Below, piece after piece: positions 11,698-21,311 of a stretch of 64,000 nucleotides of DNA. Made by a program: the position numbers and the translations under genes. Each line of letters begins with the position of its first letter. Position 1 is the first letter of the stretch. The notes below the pieces were generated by a model, which ran no database searches, was not told where the DNA came from, and worked only from the letters and a program-made list of their open reading frames with translations. The DNA comes from Deinandra increscens subsp. villosa (Eukaryota > Streptophyta > Magnoliopsida > Asterales > Asteraceae), in the NCBI GenBank assembly GCA_039602395.1, contig JBCNJP010000027.1:35411841-35475840 (forward strand), given 5' to 3'.

Positions 11698-12290
11698 GAC
11701 GATCCGTATTGGACGTGAAAGAGTTATTTTGGCGTCTTTATAGCGCCCAATACCGCCCCCAACGGTGCTATGAGGAAAATTATGTTCCCTGCGTTATAGA
11801 GATGGCGCCTCCCCCTCTCTTTAATTGACACATTTTTTTTTTTAGTAAATTGCTATTTTCATCCCTGTGGTTTGCTTATAATTGCCACTTCAGTCCAATA
11901 GTTTAAAATTTGTCAAATTTGTCCTTGTGGTTTGAAAAAATTGTCAATTCAGTCCAAAATATTACGAAAATTTGCCAATTTCGTCCTTGTGGTTTTACAA
12001 AAAATGCCAATTTAGTCCAAAGAAATTGCTGGTTTTGGACCGAATTGACAATTTTTGCAAACCACAGGGACGAAATTAGCAATTTTAAAATATTGGACTG
12101 AATTGACAATTTGAGCAAATGACAGGGACGAAAATGACAATTTACTCTTTTTTTTGTTAGCTAGAATATTTAAGTAGCTTTATATAATATAATTGTGTAA
12201 TAATTAGAGGACATTATAAGGATTTATGACTATACCACTTTTAACCATAGAGCTCCTTGCTAACAACGTACCGTAAAGCACCCAACACAG
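11698..12290. mobile_element. PIF/Harbinger-like MITE, copy 1, with nested fold-back element
   Basis: The left end, after TTA at 11695-11697, and the right part near 12184-12262 match the element at 24237-24545 (shared GTGTAATAATTAGAGGA and CCACTTTT blocks). The copy is longer because a fold-back element (11844-12146) is inserted in it. The right boundary is approximate because no TIR is obvious there. Confidence 0.6.
11844..12146. mobile_element. Fold-back (palindromic) MITE
   Basis: Starts AGTAAATTGCTATTTTC and ends as the near reverse complement, GAAAATGACAATTTACT. The two halves are complementary over most of their length, with repeated 'gggacgaaa / tttgtcc' blocks, so the whole can form one long hairpin. 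T-rich tracts flank both ends. Confidence 0.75.
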
Positions 12291-13713
12291 AGACTTCATA
12301 ACTAATTAGGATGGGCGGTGTGGGGGATTAATTTTTTAGGATGAGTAAAATTGGATAAGTTGATGGACCAATAGGAGAGTGACACAGGAGAGAGAAAAAA
12401 GTATATTTTTTTTTTTGTTTTTTGAAGTGGTATGGGTGGGATAAGTTGGGTGGGATAAGTTGGGTAGGATAAGTTGGGTAGGATAAGTCGAATCATTCTC
12501 CCAAAAAACGTCGGTAACGTTCGGCAATCAAATGCCGAATTTCTTTTTTTTTTTTTTTGCCGAAATCAACATGCCGAAGGGTTTGGTATGGGGTTGCCGA
12601 ATTGCCGAAAAAAATGGATTGCCGAATGTGGGGTTGCCGAAAACTTTGATACCCCATACCGGGCACCCTTATAGCATTAGTAGGTTTCATTAGAAGTGGA
12701 AATATCTATCATTCCCCAAATTCTCATTTACCCTCCTCTTTTTATCCACAAATTAAAAAACAAAACTAACAAAGAAAAAACTAGTAAAAATCATCTCACA
12801 AATCGGCACCACCGTCACCACGATTTGGATTATCCTCAGCCGTCACTCAATAGAAGGCCGTACACCAAAAGCCACATCAGCTAATATGAAAAAATGTATG
12901 AAAACAAGAAAGCGGCAGAGTTACAATAGAAGGCCGTACACCATTCATTTTTAACGGCAGGCAAGTTGTTGAATTTGAGATTGTAGCCACCAATCACGAA
13001 GGAAGGAAGCTTCTTCAATTCTTTGTGAGTTTTGAGTTGATCATCACGTCTTGGTTTTGGTTGGTGGGCGGACTTCTTTTCTCACTTCCCAACCACTTTC
13101 ATTGTGCTCCATTTTTCTTTTTTCTTTTACCTTTTCTTTTTTCACACTAATGATCCCCATTATTCAATTTCTTAATTGCAAGTAGCTATGCTCCTAGAGC
13201 AATCGGTATTGGATAATTGTTAGAACGTAAGATCTTAGAAGTTTTAAATTTAAACCTAATTCATAATGAAGTTTTTTTCTTAAGTGATACGTTTTGCTCT
13301 TGATGGTGTTCTTAGTGAATCAAGTCTGGAGTGTTAAATTCAGTGAAGACGGTTACAGTCTTGTCTGTCTGAAGAAGGCTAACTTAAATATTAGAGATTT
13401 GAGATAGTTTAAAACGTCATTAAAAAGTTTTAAGTTCTTAGTTCATGATCCGTAAAGTGCTTCTTTTCCACAAAATATGGATGAACTTTAACAATTTTTA
13501 GCTAGCAAACAAAAAATGTCTAGTCCCTACCACGTGTGTAGTATGAGGTCTAGAACTATGAGGATCTACAACAAACAAAAACTTATCAAACAAAAACTTA
13601 TCAAAATTAAAAGCTTAGTGGTTTCACGCGAAGAGTTAGATCTCATGATAGATAATGATGTCATAGTTCGTTTCCGATTATGACTTTTATGTTAACGGAG
13701 AAAAGAAAAGTTA
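12291..13713. other. Intergenic, tandem and SINE-like repeats
   Basis: 12433-12490 is a short tandem array of about 14 bp (GGGTGGGATAAGTT), four copies. 12530-12665 repeats the word TTGCCGAA. 13195-13400 shares blocks with an intronic repeat at about 40310-40480 and may be an old SINE. No gene is recognised. Confidence 0.45.
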
Positions 13714-14026
13714 GCGGTGCGTTTTCGAGTTCATTTAAGAAGGGAAAAGACGGGAAAGAGAAGAAAATGTAAAAATATTTGTGTTTCTGAGTTTCATTTA
13801 AGGAGGGAAAGTGAAGAAAACAAAAAAAAATTATGTTCCCGAGTTTCACTTAAGGAAGGAAAGGGAAGGAAGTGGAGTGAAAGTTCGATCATTTTCTATT
13901 GTTTTTCTTTCCTTCCGATTTGAGAGGATTTGGAAGAAAAAGAATCACTCCATTTTTCTTCATTTCTCTTATTTTCCTTCCATCTCATTTCTTTTCACTT
14001 TTTAAGTAAACTCAGAAACACAGCGT
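13714..14026. mobile_element. MITE with long inverted ends and internal repeats
   Basis: The left end (TGCGTTTTCGAGTTCATTTAA) and right end (TTAAGTAAACTCAGAAACA) are imperfect inverted repeats of about 35 bases. Internally, a GAGTTTCATTTAAGGAGGG-type unit recurs two more times (near 13789 and 13840). The short ORFs here are repeat artefacts. Superfamily not assigned. Confidence 0.55.
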
Positions 14027-14261
14027 AATAGTTCGACTCGGATCGGTTCAGTTTTAGTTATAGGTTTGAAAAAGAAAGTGAATCTAATAGAAAAACCAAA
14101 GTGTGCACTAAATTGATTTGTGGGAATGGTTCTTTAGATATACATGGATTAACGGACTATAACCCTTTTTAGAATAGTAAACTAAAAAAATTAAAGTTTA
14201 AATAGTATTATATAATATAGATTTTTTAAAGCAAATTTGGATTACTGGCAGGGCATTACCC

Positions 14262-15417
14262 TGTTGGAAACAAGGTGTCCTGACCCGACGAATTAACGAA
14301 CCCGACCGATATTAACCCGTAAGAGTTACACCCGGGGCAATGGATAATAAACTGATTACTATTTTAATTAGTTAATTGAACTGATTGGCAAATAAATAAA
14401 TAATGATTTATTTATTTATTACGATGACATATTTAATCGGCTCGCGATTAAATGGACGGATGAGTTAAACTGTTAATGGGTTAACAGTCTAACTCATTGG
14501 TGGGCCATGGAGAATTCGCAGAAGGCCATGGTGGGCCCATGGTCTGCGAAATTCTCCTATAGGGTGGGGAGGAGTGGAGAACAAGGAATAAGTTTTCAAA
14601 ACCCTGGTCTCCTCCTCCCCTCTCTCTCTCTCTGCGTCGCATACCAGGGAAGAAAAACCCTAAGCCGTCGCCGCCCTTAATCTCCGGTGACACCACCACT
14701 GCAATTCCGATGGATCAACGATTCGCAAGCATCATCCAGCGACTCGATCAGGAAGCAGCCACCGCCCGAGCCGAGGCTGCGAGCCGAGCCGAAGCCGCAG
14801 CCGCCGCCGCAGCCGCCACATCCGCCGGCGCTTCGCCGGTCGATCGCCGCCCGGTGGTTCTCGCGTTGCCGGCGCAACCGAGACCACCTCGTCCCGTGCC
14901 GTCCTCGTGGCCCGCACCGCTTTATCATCCGGTCACCGCCAACTCGTCGCCGTCGGTTTCCGGTGACGAGATAATCGTAGGATCGGTCCCCGTGGCGAAC
15001 CCGTCGGAAAGAATTTTGTCACCGCCACCGATGGTGAAGTTACCACCACCGCCGCCACTACCTTCGCCGCCTCCGATGGCCGCCGGAGTTTCAGTCGCAG
15101 ATCTGACCCGCAGATTCGAGTCAGAAGTTTCAGTTCACCCTAGCGCGAGTCCATTGAACTCGGGTGTCTCGAACGGTTGTTCGGAACCCGCTAAGGTATA
15201 TCTAATTTATTAGATATTTAATTTATTTATGTATTTATTTATTTATTTAAATAAATATATTTTATGTGTTTGTCGTGCCGGTGATTGATCCTGTTACAGT
15301 TGCGTCCGCGTTTTAATTCGTTTCCGCTGCTAAAATTAATTTAGAATTAATTTTATTATTAAATCGGTTTTAATAAAATTAAAATCGGTAACCCGGATCC
15401 CACTGTATATCCCAACA
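14262..15417 (+). repeat. 5' LTR of the Copia element
   Basis: 1156 bp. It contains a CT-rich tract at about 14610-14640, a likely promoter Y-patch or leader, followed by an ORF from ATG 14710. Unusually for a plant LTR, its second half is GC-rich and codon-like and ends in a splice-donor-like AAG/GTATAT. The part after 15200 is AT-rich again. Confidence 0.95.
14710..15195 (+). CDS. LTR-encoded exon: predicted N-terminal extension of Gag
   Basis: Opens with ATG in GATGGATCAACG and runs 162 codons to AAG/GTATAT. The predicted peptide starts MDQRFASIIQRLDQEAA, then an Ala/Glu/Arg-rich helical, possibly coiled-coil stretch (about residues 5-40), then a Pro-rich linker (PPPPPLPSPPP, about residues 115-128) and ADLTRRFESE. 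No known domain is recognised. Without splicing the ORF ends at a TAG at 15211-15213. With the predicted intron 15196-16593 it joins Gag in phase 0. The 3' LTR copy has lost 53 bases in the Ala-rich part and is frameshifted. Transcription and splicing are inference. An unspliced 167-residue protein is the alternative. Confidence 0.65.
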
Positions 15418-15418
15418 G

Positions 15419-15430
15419 TAGTATCAGAGC
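15419..15430 (+). other. Primer-binding site (initiator Met tRNA type)
   Basis: TAGTATCAGAGC, directly after the 5' LTR, differs by one base from TGGTATCAGAGC, the usual plant Copia site complementary to the 3' end of initiator methionine tRNA. It lies inside the predicted leader intron. Confidence 0.85.
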
Positions 15431-16151
15431 CATTATCACCGCGCGCAAACCAGAACTGGTCTTTCCGCGACCGGTAGTTCGCAATTTCGACTTAAATCCA
15501 AATTGCGAATTGGAATTAATTTATTTATTTATTTTAATTCTATATATTTTATTGTGTGTTACGGCCGACCCCTCTATATTTTGTGATCATATTTGAATAT
15601 GTGTGTTGGCGTGTTTTGTCTTTCTCTGTTTGGCCCAAGTTGTTGGCCCAATTGATTGTATTTCGTTTTGGTTTATTGGACCCGAATTTTGGGTTTCAAA
15701 GTTGTACAAATTAGAGCTAGTTTACTAGAAGTAGTTTTAGTAATTGTAAATTTGTATGTAACCAAATGTCGAAGACTGGACACACGCTAGAGGGATGTCG
15801 AAGCAAGTGGGAGCTGAACAGGATTCCAGATCGCACAGAGTTGCCATCTCGATCGTTCACCATTTTTAATTTAATTTATTTTGAATTTGTCCCCTATGAT
15901 CTCGCTTGTATGGCTCGAGCGAAATCAAGACCTTATGCCGTTTAACACACAATATGCCATTCGCGACAACTTAGTAATTTAATTAGGTTAAATTAATTTA
16001 CTTGTCCCGAGTGGTGATAGGGTTTTATCGTTCGTGTCTGACGGTAATTAAATATTAAAAGTAATTAATATCCCTATTTGGTAATTCATAAAACTGATAG
16101 TTCGTGCCATCCTATCTCAAGTCGAACTTGGAACGTATTTACCGGAGCATT

Positions 16152-16307
16152 AGTGTTGGAGTATTTCAACACCGCACTTGGTGCCGAGGGTACCTTCTAA
16201 GGTGAGGACATTGGAGTATTTCAACACCGTGTCATCACAATCGACCATTTAGGATTACTATCGCTTTAGACGTACATGTTCGTGGTGTTGGAGTATTTCA
16301 ACACCGC
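16152..16307 (+). repeat. Three spaced copies of a hairpin box in the Copia leader
   Basis: The word TTGGAGTATTTCAACACCG occurs around 16157, 16211 and 16288. In copies one and three the flanks give GTGTTG...CAACAC stems with an 8-base loop, and the third has a 7-bp stem. Copy two has a weaker stem. They lie between the PBS and gag, where packaging or dimerisation signals are expected. Function is inference. Confidence 0.6.
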
Positions 16308-16593
16308 GCCACGGATGTGTATTGCTAGAGTGGGCACGGATGAGGCTAAACGTACCGCAAAATACAATTGTATGTATATAGCGGCCTCATACCGAGAATT
16401 GTGACTTGAGTCTCACAATTGACAACCGTTGTCAGTTTGTTTACACGACCTTGCTCCTGAGGCTCATTTGGCGGTCTCAAGTAATGTCGTCTAAACGAAT
16501 TCTCATTTTCTTAAAAATAAACTTTACCAACTTATTTTAAAGAAAAAAATAAACATCGAAAATACTGATTAAATTTAATTTGCTTATTTTCAG

Positions 16594-17265
16594 AAGGCTA
16601 AAGAAAACTCACCTCCATTAAGTTCAATGGTACAACTCGACCCCTTCACTGAGTCTGGCTTTCTCGCATGGCAGACAACCCTGAGGAACCTTTTAAGGCT
16701 CTTCGGGAAACTCTATGTCATTGACCGACCGATCGCGAGTATTCCATCTTACTTGCTAAATGAGAACTCGCGGTCTGAGCTCCAAAAGCACACTGACGAT
16801 GATAAGGACGTCACTGACCTGATGTTGTCTAGCATGACTCAGGATTATCGGTACAATTTCATGGGGATGTCTGCTTATGACATCATTCGTAAACTCAAGG
16901 ATTTATTTGAATTGAGTCAGAGGACTGAGCGAGCTGATGCACTTTCACAATTTGTGAACTGCTCTATGGCTAACGACTCCTCTCCATACGATCATGTCAT
17001 GCTGATGAAAGCGTATCGTGACAGACTGATCGACCTTGGCTACTCCATCTCTGACGGGATGGCTCTTGATGTAGTACTCAGATCTTTGCCAGAACATTAT
17101 CGTATTCTTGCGATTAATTGTTCGGCTCAGTCGATCGAGGAGGTTATTCCGTTGATACCCAACGTGAAGATCAGGACCACGCCGGACGTGCTCAGAGTTA
17201 CGAATACAATGATCTCCAAAGCCAAGAAGGTTAAAGAGGGCAAAGGCAAGAAACCACAGGTATAG
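16594..17265 (+). CDS. gag: Copia Gag (capsid part), ends at an in-frame TAG
   Basis: Forms the virus-like particle capsid of the retrotransposon. From the acceptor the frame reads KAKENSPPLSS, then ATG at 16627 and MVQLDPFTESGFLAWQ. The core corresponds to the UBN2-type Copia gag domain, with landmarks FLAWQTTLRNLLR, KLYVIDRPI, FELSQRTERADALSQF and SLPEHYR. It ends at TAG 17263-17265, just before the zinc knuckle, which continues in the same frame. The stop thus separates capsid from nucleocapsid-protease. It is most simply a point mutation (CAG to TAG would do), but a readthrough codon cannot be excluded. Translation could start at 14710 (spliced) or 16627. Confidence 0.85.
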   Translation, partial: KAKENSPPLSSMVQLDPFTESGFLAWQTTLRNLLRLFGKLYVIDRPIASIPSYLLNENSRSELQKHTDDDKDVTDLMLSSMTQDYRYNFMGMSAYDIIRKLKDLFELSQRTERADALSQFVNCSMANDSSPYDHVMLMKAYRDRLIDLGYSISDGMALDVVLRSLPEHYRILAINCSAQSIEEVIPLIPNVKIRTTPDVLRVTNTMISKAKKVKEGKGKKPQV

Positions 17266-20200
17266 CCTCCTGAGGAGCGCCTGTGCTATGAGTGCAACAA
17301 AATGGGACACTGGCGTCGCAATTGTCCCGTTTATCTTGCAAAGCTGAAGATGACCAAGAACCCTAATAAGGGTTGCTCATCAGGTATTTCAATAAATGTT
17401 ATTGAACTTTTCACTGTTTCCTCCAATTCATGGGTATTTGATACTGGATGTGGTTATCACATTGTTAATGTTTTGCAGGAACCTGAGAAGTGGAAGAAGA
17501 CAGAACGAGGCCGCATGGACCTCATCGTTGGTGACGGGAAGAAGGTCCCAGTACTTGCTACTGGAACATTTTCTTTTTCATGTTCTTCAGGCCTTGTAGT
17601 TAATTTGATTAACTGTTTATATGCACCTGGTTTATCCAGAAACATTATTTCTGTCTCTTCATTGTTTGAACAAGGATTTCGGTATAAATTTGATGGAAAT
17701 GTGATTTCTGCTTACCTTAATAATATCTTTTATTTCGAGGCTAAACCTCGACATGGTATATATGAGATAGATGTTCAAACAAACGACCAGCTCTATCATG
17801 TTTCTAAAAGAAACAAGACTGATAGTAACGAATCCTCGTTATGGCACCATAGACTTGGTCACATAAGTAAGGCCCGCATCAAGAAGTTGCAAACTGCTGG
17901 CATTCTCGAATCCCAAGATGCAGATTCCTTTGATGAGTGCGAGTCATGCTTATCTGGTAAATTAACCAAGTCACCCTTCACCCACACATGTGAACGGGCC
18001 CAAGGATTGTTAGGCGTTATTCACACCGATGTGTGTGGACCCTTTCGAACCGAGACGAGAAATCGTGAACGATACTTCGTGACTTTCATCGATGACTACA
18101 GCAGATATGCCTATGTCTATCTGATGAAACACAAACATGAAACTTTTGAAAAGTTCAAAGAGTTTCAAAACGAAGTACAAAATCAGTTAAATCGAACTAT
18201 TAAAATACTTCGATCCGATAGAGGTGGAGAATACCTAAGCGCTGAATTCCTGAATCATCTGAAGGAATGTGGAATCGTTTCACAACCTACTCCACCTGGC
18301 ACACCCCAGTTAAATGGCGTTAGTGAAAGGAGGAATCGAACTTTGCTAAACATGGTTCGATCGATGATGTGCAGGACCACCTTGCCACATTCCTTTTGGG
18401 GATATGCCATCTTGACCGCTGCTCGCCTAATTAATCTGGCACCGACCAAGAAAGTAGGGAAGACCCCATATGAGATATGGCATGGTTCTCTTCCCAAACT
18501 TTCATACCTCAGGGTATGGGGATGTGATGCTTATGTCAGCAGTGATTCTGATAATAAGCTCGATCCCCGAGGCGAAAAGGTAACTTTCGTTGGATACTAT
18601 GGTAATACCGGTTATTACTTCTACCATTCTGATGCAAACACCGTTTCCATCAAAAGGAAAGGTAAGTTCCTTGAGAAAGAATTCCTTGCTCGAGGAACAA
18701 ATAGTGATCCAGTGGATCTTGAAGAAATTCGAGATACACCTAACCCTGAAACGGTTGCTGCGTCTGACCGACAAGTTGTTGTCGCACCATCAGACCCAAA
18801 CACAAGCACAAGCGTTCGTAGGAGTGAAAGAACACGATATGAGCCTGATAGATACCTTGGATATCATGAGGCCTTCGATGTTCTGTTAATAGCCGATTCT
18901 AACGATGAGCCTATTAATTACAAAGCTGCTATATCGGATCTGGAATCTGATAAATGGCTTGAAGCCATGAACGCTGAGATGCAATCCATGCGTGACAATC
19001 ACGTCTGGGACTTGATTGAGCTACCCCCCGGTACACGGGCAGTAGGGAGCAAGTGGATCTTTAAAAGAAAAACTGACATGCATGGAAATGTGCAAACCTA
19101 CAAGGCACGGCTTGTAGCGAAAGGTTTCACTCAAACTCAAGGGATTGATTATGATGAGACTTTTTCGCCCGTTGTCATGATCAAATCGATCAGGATTCTC
19201 CTTGCCATAGCCGCATACCATGACTATGAGATATGGCAAATGGACGTTAAAACCGCCTTCGTGAACGGACAACTCGAAGAAGATGTCTACATGGTTCAGC
19301 CTGATGGTTTTGTTGATCCAGAGAATCCAAACAAGGTTTGCAAGCTTAGCAAGTCCATTTATGGACTCAAGCAAGCATCTCGAAGCTGGAATCTTCGTTT
19401 TGATCAAAAGGTCAAAGAGTTTGGCTTTGAACAAAACAAAGATGAGCCTTGTGTTTACAGAAAGGCGAGTGAGAGCGCCGTATCGTTCCTCGTACTGTAC
19501 GTGGACGATATACTGATCATAGGGAACAACATACCCATGCTTAACGAAGTTAAGAAATGGCTTTCATCTTGTTTCGCTATGAAAGACCTTGGAGAAGCCG
19601 CTTATATTCTGGGAATTAAAATTCACAAAGATCGATCTAAGCGCCTTTTGGCACTCAGTCAAAGCACATACGTTGATAAGATCGTAGCTCGGTTCAATAT
19701 GAGCAACTCCAAGAAAGGAACCGTTCCCATGACTAAGGGAACAGTCTTGGACAAATCTCAAGCACCTAAAACGGAGCGCGAGATAAGCCAAATGGCATCG
19801 ATCCCATTTGCCTCTGCTATTGGATCTATCATGTATGCCATGCTCTGCACACGACCGGATGTCTCGTATGCACTGAGCGTGACAAGTCGGTACCAACAGA
19901 CACCAGGGCTAGCTCACTGGACGGCTGTAAAGAACATACTAAAATACTTGAGAAACACCACTGATATGTTTCTCGTATACGGGGGTGTCGATGAGGAGCT
20001 CACTGTAAGATGTTACACTGACGCTAGTTTTCAGACTGACCGAGATGACTCTCGCTCACAGTCAGGATTCGTATTCACTCTTAACGGAGGGGATGTTTCT
20101 TGGAGAAGCTCAAAACAGCCAGTAGTAGCTGATTCTACTACTGAATCCGAATACATAGCCGCCTCAGAAGCTGCTAAAGAAGCCGTGTGGATGAAGAAGT

Positions 20201-20490
20201 TCATATCCGATCTCGATGCTATGCCAAGCATTAGGCAGCCCATCGAGATGCTGTGCGATAACACAGGCGCTATAGCTCAAGCCAAAGAGCAACGGTCTCA
20301 TAAGATGGCCAAACACGTCCTGAGGAAGTTCCACTACATAAGAGAAGTAGTCGACAGAAATGAAATCAAGATAAGCAAAGTATACACAGATCAAAACTTA
20401 GCTGGTCCCTTTACTAAGCCTATGACTCAGGAGACTCATATACGCCACAGAGAAGCGATAGGGCTTAGATTAGCTAAAGACATGTTTTGA
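17266..20490 (+). CDS. pol: Copia polyprotein: zinc knuckle, protease, integrase, RT, RNase H
   Basis: The frame is open from just after the TAG; the first ATG is at 17302, giving 1062 codons. Domains in order: CCHC zinc knuckle CYECNKMGHWRRNC (17284-17325); aspartic protease with the DTG triad (residues 47-49 from the ATG); pre-integrase HHCC zinc finger (HHRLGH ... CESCLSGK, about residues 180-220); integrase core (HTDVCGPF, FIDDYSRY, PQLNG); reverse transcriptase (VGSKWIFKRK, MDVKTAFVNG, SIYGLKQASR, YVDD at 19498-19509); and RNase H (CYTDASF, TTESEYIA, CDNTGA, ending near FTKPM). All catalytic landmarks look intact, so the element may be competent if the upstream stop is bypassed. If translation started only at 17302 the zinc knuckle would be lost. 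Confidence 0.95.
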   Translation, partial: PPEERLCYECNKMGHWRRNCPVYLAKLKMTKNPNKGCSSGISINVIELFTVSSNSWVFDTGCGYHIVNVLQEPEKWKKTERGRMDLIVGDGKKVPVLATGTFSFSCSSGLVVNLINCLYAPGLSRNIISVSSLFEQGFRYKFDGNVISAYLNNIFYFEAKPRHGIYEIDVQTNDQLYHVSKRNKTDSNESSLWHHRLGHISKARIKKLQTAGILESQDADSFDECESCLSGKLTKSPFTHTCERAQGLLGVIHTDVCGPFRTETRNRERYFVTFIDDYSRYAYVYLMKHKHETFEKFKEFQNEVQNQLNRTIKILRSDRGGEYLSAEFLNHLKECGIVSQPTPPGTPQLNGVSERRNRTLLNMVRSMMCRTTLPHSFWGYAILTAARLINLAPTKKVGKTPYEIWHGSLPKLSYLRVWGCDAYVSSDSDNKLDPRGEKVTFVGYYGNTGYYFYHSDANTVSIKRKGKFLEKEFLARGTNSDPVDLEEIRDTPNPETVAASDRQVVVAPSDPNTSTSVRRSERTRYEPDRYLGYHEAFDVLLIADSNDEPINYKAAISDLESDKWLEAMNAEMQSMRDNHVWDLIELPPGTRAVGSKWIFKRKTDMHGNVQTYKARLVAKGFTQTQGIDYDETFSPVVMIKSIRILLAIAAYHDYEIWQMDVKTAFVNGQLEEDVYMVQPDGFVDPENPNKVCKLSKSIYGLKQASRSWNLRFDQKVKEFGFEQNKDEPCVYRKASESAVSFLVLYVDDILIIGNNIPMLNEVKKWLSSCFAMKDLGEAAYILGIKIHKDRSKRLLALSQSTYVDKIVARFNMSNSKKGTVPMTKGTVLDKSQAPKTEREISQMASIPFASAIGSIMYAMLCTRPDVSYALSVTSRYQQTPGLAHWTAVKNILKYLRNTTDMFLVYGGVDEELTVRCYTDASFQTDRDDSRSQSGFVFTLNGGDVSWRSSKQPVVADSTTESEYIAASEAAKEAVWMKKFISDLDAMPSIRQPIEMLCDNTGAIAQAKEQRSHKMAKHVLRKFHYIREVVDRNEIKISKVYTDQNLAGPFTKPMTQETHIRHREAIGLRLAKDMF

Positions 20491-21311
20491 TTCAGTATTT
20501 GGATGTATGAACAATAACAGTTATCTATATTATTCTTATTCCATCTGATTTATGCAATAATGAATTATATAACTGTGTTCAATATTTGTACGTTTAATCC
20601 ATGGACAATAAGTTCTTGTTCTAAATGTCCGTAGTCGATTAGTTAGTGGGAGCTATACTAAAGAAAGACTACTGTGACTGGTTGAACTTTAAAGTTGTTT
20701 AACGTTCAAACTCACGAACCTCATTGGTGAATGACGTTGGACGTAACTCGCATCATGCAACGCAAACATGGAACTCTTGCTTGCTTGATTAATGCATGCT
20801 CTAATGTATCCTTAGACCTGAGACGCATATTCGAACTCCTCTCTACTAAAGAACATTCTTTGATTGTAGCCTAACGTTGTCGCGTAACTGCCAGCCATAA
20901 CGGCTACTTTTGGGAATGGCTCTGAGGTTGAGTGGGAGCTGTATACCTCAATAAGGGATTCTGTACTCTTGCTTCGGCAACAGTTAGACATAAAGGCGCC
21001 CTCGTTGGTTCCAAGTGATAAGTGTGAGGCCTCACCCAAACTTACTGTGTGTTTGTTGGATCACTTCGAATTATATCGAGAACGAAAATCGATGAATAGA
21101 ATATGAGAGTCCATGTCTCATAATTCATCAATGTCTACTACAGAAACGAACATATGATAATGAATGCACAAGTCATGAGTCTGCTTGATGGTCAATCAGA
21201 TATACTTTGGCAAACGACTTAAAGTGTCAATATTAGTTGGTGTAGCTATGCATAGCTAGAGTGCCTCTGGCTGCGCTCGTTAAACTGTCGCGTTCAGTCC
21301 AAGTGGGAGAC
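20491..21311 (+). other. Copia 3' untranslated region with polypurine tract
   Basis: No coding frame is recognised between RNase H and the 3' LTR. Purine-rich AAGTGGGAGAC at 21301-21311 lies immediately before the 3' LTR and is the expected polypurine tract for plus-strand priming. A second AGTGGGAGC motif occurs near 20645 and a third, GAGTGGGAGC, near 20930; both resemble decoy tracts. Confidence 0.8.

Larger units (their letters stand above)
15196..16593 (+). other. Predicted leader intron of the Copia element
   Basis: Donor AAG/GTATATC at 15196 and acceptor TTGCTTATTTTCAG/AAG ending at 16593, preceded by an AT-rich, pyrimidine-biased tract. Removing it deletes the LTR end, the primer-binding site and the leader, and fuses ORF 14710-15195 to gag without changing frame. 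A TAA lies in the gag frame about five codons before the acceptor, so the frame does not extend upstream without splicing. Confidence 0.6.

Noticed and set aside
14710..15213. LTR ORF as a captured host gene
   Set aside because: The composition is low-complexity (Ala- and Pro-rich) with no recognised host domain, and the in-phase junction to gag explains it better as part of the retrotransposon.
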